Shown one piece after another: positions 7,582 through 9,083 of a DNA stretch of 9,083 bases. Under the pieces are notes generated by a model, which was given only the letters and a program-made list of their open reading frames with translations, was not told where the DNA came from and did not search any database. Numbering within the stretch: position 1 is the stretch's first letter; every line of letters starts with the position of its first letter. The stretch comes from Candidatus Poribacteria bacterium. Lineage in GTDB: Bacteria > Poribacteria > WGA-4E > WGA-3G. Position numbers and translations under genes: made by a program. The DNA lies in the NCBI GenBank assembly GCA_028824575.1, contig JAPPDN010000961.1:1-9083 (forward strand), in the 5' to 3' direction.

Positions 7582-8496
7582 ATGAGCGATAAGATCATTT
7601 ACAGACATTGGCAGCCCGGCGATGATGACGCAATTTTGGAATTGTTGTTACCTGCTGAGCAAGTCCATGAAGATTCTTATCGCACGAAGTTTGAGGATTG
7701 GCATGTTGATATTGATGCAGAAGCGATTCGTTTAGCACTACTCAATGACAGAGTTGTAGGGCACGTACTTGGTGAACCTACTCCTTTGTGCGTTGAGAGA
7801 AAAATTCAGATATTCGGGTGGGTATCACATGTCTTTGTTGCACCAGACATGCGTCAGCAAGGCATCGCAACCCATTTGATGCATGAACTGCATTCGCATT
7901 TCAAGCAAAAAGGATATCGTGGAAGTATTCTTGATACAGATGAAGCAGCAGCTATCCGGTTGTATCAGAAAGTCGGATATCAGTTTTTAACGCGAGAATT
8001 GCGAACACAACTGCCACGAAATCCGAGTTCATCACAACTTAAATGGACTGAGGTGAATCAACAAGACTTAAATGCCTTTCCACAATTAGATGAAAGATGG
8101 GCAAGACGCAATTTTCCAGTCGAATGGGTTCAGCAAAACATCGTCAAAGTACGTAGGTTCATTAAAGTGCATCGGTACAATATGAGTATGTACCGCGTTT
8201 TGCGTCAGGGTCAAAAAATTGTTGGTTATTCAATGTGGGAGGAACCTTCAGAATATTATCCAGATGGGTTAATCCGGGACCCTATTGCACCAGATGTCGA
8301 TCCAATGGAAGTTCTTGCATCGGTACAGGCGACAATACCGACAACCCGTACCTTGCAAACGGCAGAAGGTGGCAGGTATGAAGCATCGCTTCGCTTATGT
8401 GGTTGTACACTTGAACCTACAGCATGGGTCTTGATGCTTTTACTCTTTGGTCAGGAAATTGATTTGACGGGATACCACCGAACCGCTTGGTGGTAA
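7582..8496 (+). CDS. GNAT family N-acetyltransferase, probable tandem with degenerate second half
   Basis: Predicted acetyl-CoA-dependent acyltransferase, cytoplasmic, acceptor unknown. In the 304-residue product the N-terminal half is a standard GNAT domain: IIYRHWQPGDDDAILELL (5-22) as strand 1/helix 1, DRVVGHVLG (56-64), then motif A, VSHVFVAPDMRQQGIATHLM (81-100), with the acetyl-CoA loop R91-Q-Q-G94-I-A96. AIRLYQKVGYQF (124-135) is the usual motif B. Residues about 152-304 repeat the order of elements (KWTEVNQQDL, RQGQKIVGYSMW at 208-219, then RLCGCTLEPTAWVLML), but the pyrophosphate-binding glycine loop is missing, as expected for a degenerate second GNAT lobe. The gene diverges from the cyclase gene and seems richer in A+T at third codon positions than the minus-strand genes; this is by eye only. 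The start follows the ribosome site at 7571-7577. Confidence 0.88.
   Translation: MSDKIIYRHWQPGDDDAILELLLPAEQVHEDSYRTKFEDWHVDIDAEAIRLALLNDRVVGHVLGEPTPLCVERKIQIFGWVSHVFVAPDMRQQGIATHLMHELHSHFKQKGYRGSILDTDEAAAIRLYQKVGYQFLTRELRTQLPRNPSSSQLKWTEVNQQDLNAFPQLDERWARRNFPVEWVQQNIVKVRRFIKVHRYNMSMYRVLRQGQKIVGYSMWEEPSEYYPDGLIRDPIAPDVDPMEVLASVQATIPTTRTLQTAEGGRYEASLRLCGCTLEPTAWVLMLLLFGQEIDLTGYHRTAWW
8473..8495 (+). terminator. Weak hairpin over the GNAT stop codon
   Basis: TACCACC (8473-8479) and GGTGGTA (8489-8495) form a 7-bp stem with a 9-nt loop overlapping the TAA stop at 8494-8496. The sequence after it is AAAGTCGG, not a T run, so it is not a standard intrinsic terminator. It may slow decay or act with a factor. 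Confidence 0.25.
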
Positions 8497-8503
8497 AAGT
8501 CGG

Positions 8504-8526
8504 TGGTGGTTAGCGAAAAATACATC
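8504..8526 (+). repeat. 23-bp direct repeat, left copy
   Basis: Begins TGGTGGTTAGCG and ends AATACATC. It is identical over 23 bp to 8758-8780, and matching stops on the inner and outer sides. It directly abuts the left end of the inverted-repeat-bounded segment. Confidence 0.85.
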
Positions 8527-8758
8527 ATAGGTGTCAATTTAGCGATTTTGAGGACATTTTCGTTGCATTCTTCATAGATGCCGCCCCTACGAGGCTTAGG
8601 TGTGTGTGGTCGCGTTTTTCTACAGAAATGCCATCCCTATGGGATTCAAGAGGTTTTTGAAGACTTCAAGGTTTCTGTGTAAACCCGGTTCGGTTAGGAA
8701 ACCGAACCTACCGGACCTGGGGAAACGAGACGGTTGTTGTTCTAAAATTGACACTTAT
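8527..8758. mobile_element. Putative MITE-like element with imperfect terminal inverted repeats
   Basis: The left end (8527-8540) reads ATAGGTGTCAATTT. The right end (8745-8758), read on the minus strand, is ATAAGTGTCAATTT, a 13 of 14 match. The two ends abut the 23-bp direct repeats, sharing one base on the right. There is no room for a transposase in 232 bp. The interior holds motifs of the kind seen in dispersed bacterial repeats: GATGCCGCCCCTACGAGG (8578-8595), ATCCC-TAT-GGGAT (8633-8645) and the hairpin at 8687. The 23-bp flanks are long for a target-site duplication, so a chance mosaic of smaller repeats is the main alternative. Confidence 0.45.
8687..8708 (+). repeat. Perfect 9-bp hairpin repeat, type CGGTT/AACCG
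   Basis: GGTTCGGTT (8687-8695), loop AGGA, and AACCGAACC (8700-8708) pair without mismatch. It is flanked by CCC on the left and TACCGG on the right. It shares its core and flanks with the hairpin at 9009-9029. Confidence 0.75.
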
Positions 8759-8780
8759 GGTGGTTAGCGAAAAATACATC
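8758..8780 (+). repeat. 23-bp direct repeat, right copy
   Basis: Identical to 8504-8526. It directly follows the right inverted end (AAATTGACACTTAT) of the putative element. Confidence 0.85.
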
Positions 8781-9008
8781 TATCGTGAAAAATTAGAAAT
8801 AGATTGGTCCAGCTTTCGGCGAACGCGACCTTTTTGGTAGTAGATCACTAAATACTACTGATAAGAACCTAAATTTAACCCAAGTTGCTACCTGTTTGTG
8901 CACATAGCAAGCCGAAGAAAGTGCAAGAAGTTGTGCTCCCTGGATTCTATAGACATATCACCCCTCATGAAGATTAAGAATTTAATCGGGTAATTTTTAC
9001 TCATGCCC

Positions 9009-9029
9009 GGTGCGGTTGCAAACCGCACT
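9009..9029 (+). repeat. Hairpin repeat related to 8687-8708
   Basis: GGTGCGGTT (9009-9017), loop GCA, and AACCGCACT (9021-9029) make eight Watson-Crick pairs plus a closing G-T. CCC precedes it, as before the first hairpin. It ends directly at the repeat that starts at 9030. Confidence 0.7.
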
Positions 9030-9072
9030 ATAGGTGTCAATTTAGCGATTTTTCGTGCCATTCTCGGCATAG
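9030..9072 (+). repeat. Second copy of the element's left-end sequence
   Basis: The first 23 bp are identical to 8527-8549. Similarity then continues, with a deletion of about 12 bp, through TCGT..CATTCT..CATAG (compare 8560-8577). It has no 23-bp direct repeat before it, which shows that this sequence moves or recurs independently of the flanking repeat. Confidence 0.7.
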
Positions 9073-9083
9073 TAAGTCTGAAC

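Larger units (their letters stand above)
8497..9083. other. Non-coding, repeat-rich intergenic stretch
   Basis: No gene is supported in these ~590 bases. The only open frames are short, lack ribosome sites and run across repeats. The stretch holds two 23-bp direct repeats, an inverted-repeat-bounded segment between them, two related CGGTT/AACCG hairpins, a second copy of the left element end at the window edge, and small dyads. The dyads include GATTAA/TTAATC (8972-8987, loop GAAT), GTAGTA/TACTAC (8837-8858) and TTGAAG-A-CTTCAA (8657-8669). Positions 8781-9009 hold no repeat or gene that I recognise beyond these dyads. Confidence 0.75.

Noticed and set aside
8806..8835. GGTC...GACC followed by TTTTT, considered as an intrinsic terminator
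   Set aside because: The stem is only 4 bp with a 17-nt loop that does not extend, and no gene ends nearby.
8972..8998. GATTAA/TTAATC hairpin followed by a T run, considered as a terminator
   Set aside because: The stem is 6 bp and almost all A-T, the T run is 6 nt away, and no upstream gene is present to be terminated.
8888..9070. 60-residue minus-strand open frame in the repeat region
   Set aside because: It runs through the hairpin at 9009-9029 and the repeat at 9030, has no ribosome site and resembles nothing I know.
8497..9083. Repeat region considered as a CRISPR array
   Set aside because: There are only two copies of each repeat, at unequal spacing (254 and 503 bp), with no regular spacers and no cas genes.

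Overview
This window reads as a chromosomal segment of a free-living or symbiotic bacterium with moderate GC content. The genes are ordinary housekeeping and metabolic ones, and a short repeat-rich stretch closes the window. The style of the intergenic repeats (small hairpins around CGGTT/AACCG, and an ATAGGTGTCAATTT-type repeat) together with the gene repertoire reminds me of Candidatus Poribacteria. That is an impression from memory, not something the sequence proves.

Layout. Positions 1-120 hold no recognisable gene, and I see no convincing terminator after xylA there. From 7381 down to 121 seven genes lie on the minus strand. In order of transcription they are: a cyclase-family metal hydrolase (7381-6701), a class II CCA/poly(A) nucleotidyltransferase (6543-5071), a compact site-2 protease of family M50 (5038-4319), the condensin partners scpA (4252-3398) and scpB (3386-2745), threonine synthase thrC (2748-1420) and xylose isomerase xylA (1290-121). 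The block from the nucleotidyltransferase to thrC is tightly packed (gaps of 32, 66 and about 11 nt, then a 4-nt ATGA overlap) and looks like one operon. xylA and the cyclase gene each have a good sigma70-type promoter with an extended -10 element. On the plus strand, diverging from the cyclase gene, is a GNAT-type acetyltransferase (7582-8496) with a probable degenerate second GNAT half.

The genes do not form one pathway. The ScpA/ScpB pair serves chromosome segregation with SMC. The nucleotidyltransferase serves tRNA 3' end or RNA tail synthesis. The M50 protease cuts within the membrane. ThrC makes threonine. XylA isomerises xylose or glucose. The grouping of nucleotidyltransferase, M50 protease, scpA and scpB fits a housekeeping cluster seen in several bacterial phyla.

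The last ~590 bases (8497-9083) are non-coding and carry the least explained structure. A 232-bp segment has 14-bp imperfect terminal inverted repeats and is flanked by 23-bp direct repeats, which looks like a MITE-type insertion. A second copy of its left end sits at the window edge, and two related hairpins differ by one compensatory base-pair change. I found no rRNA, tRNA, CRISPR array, transposase or defence system. Nothing here amounts to a clearly new multi-gene system.
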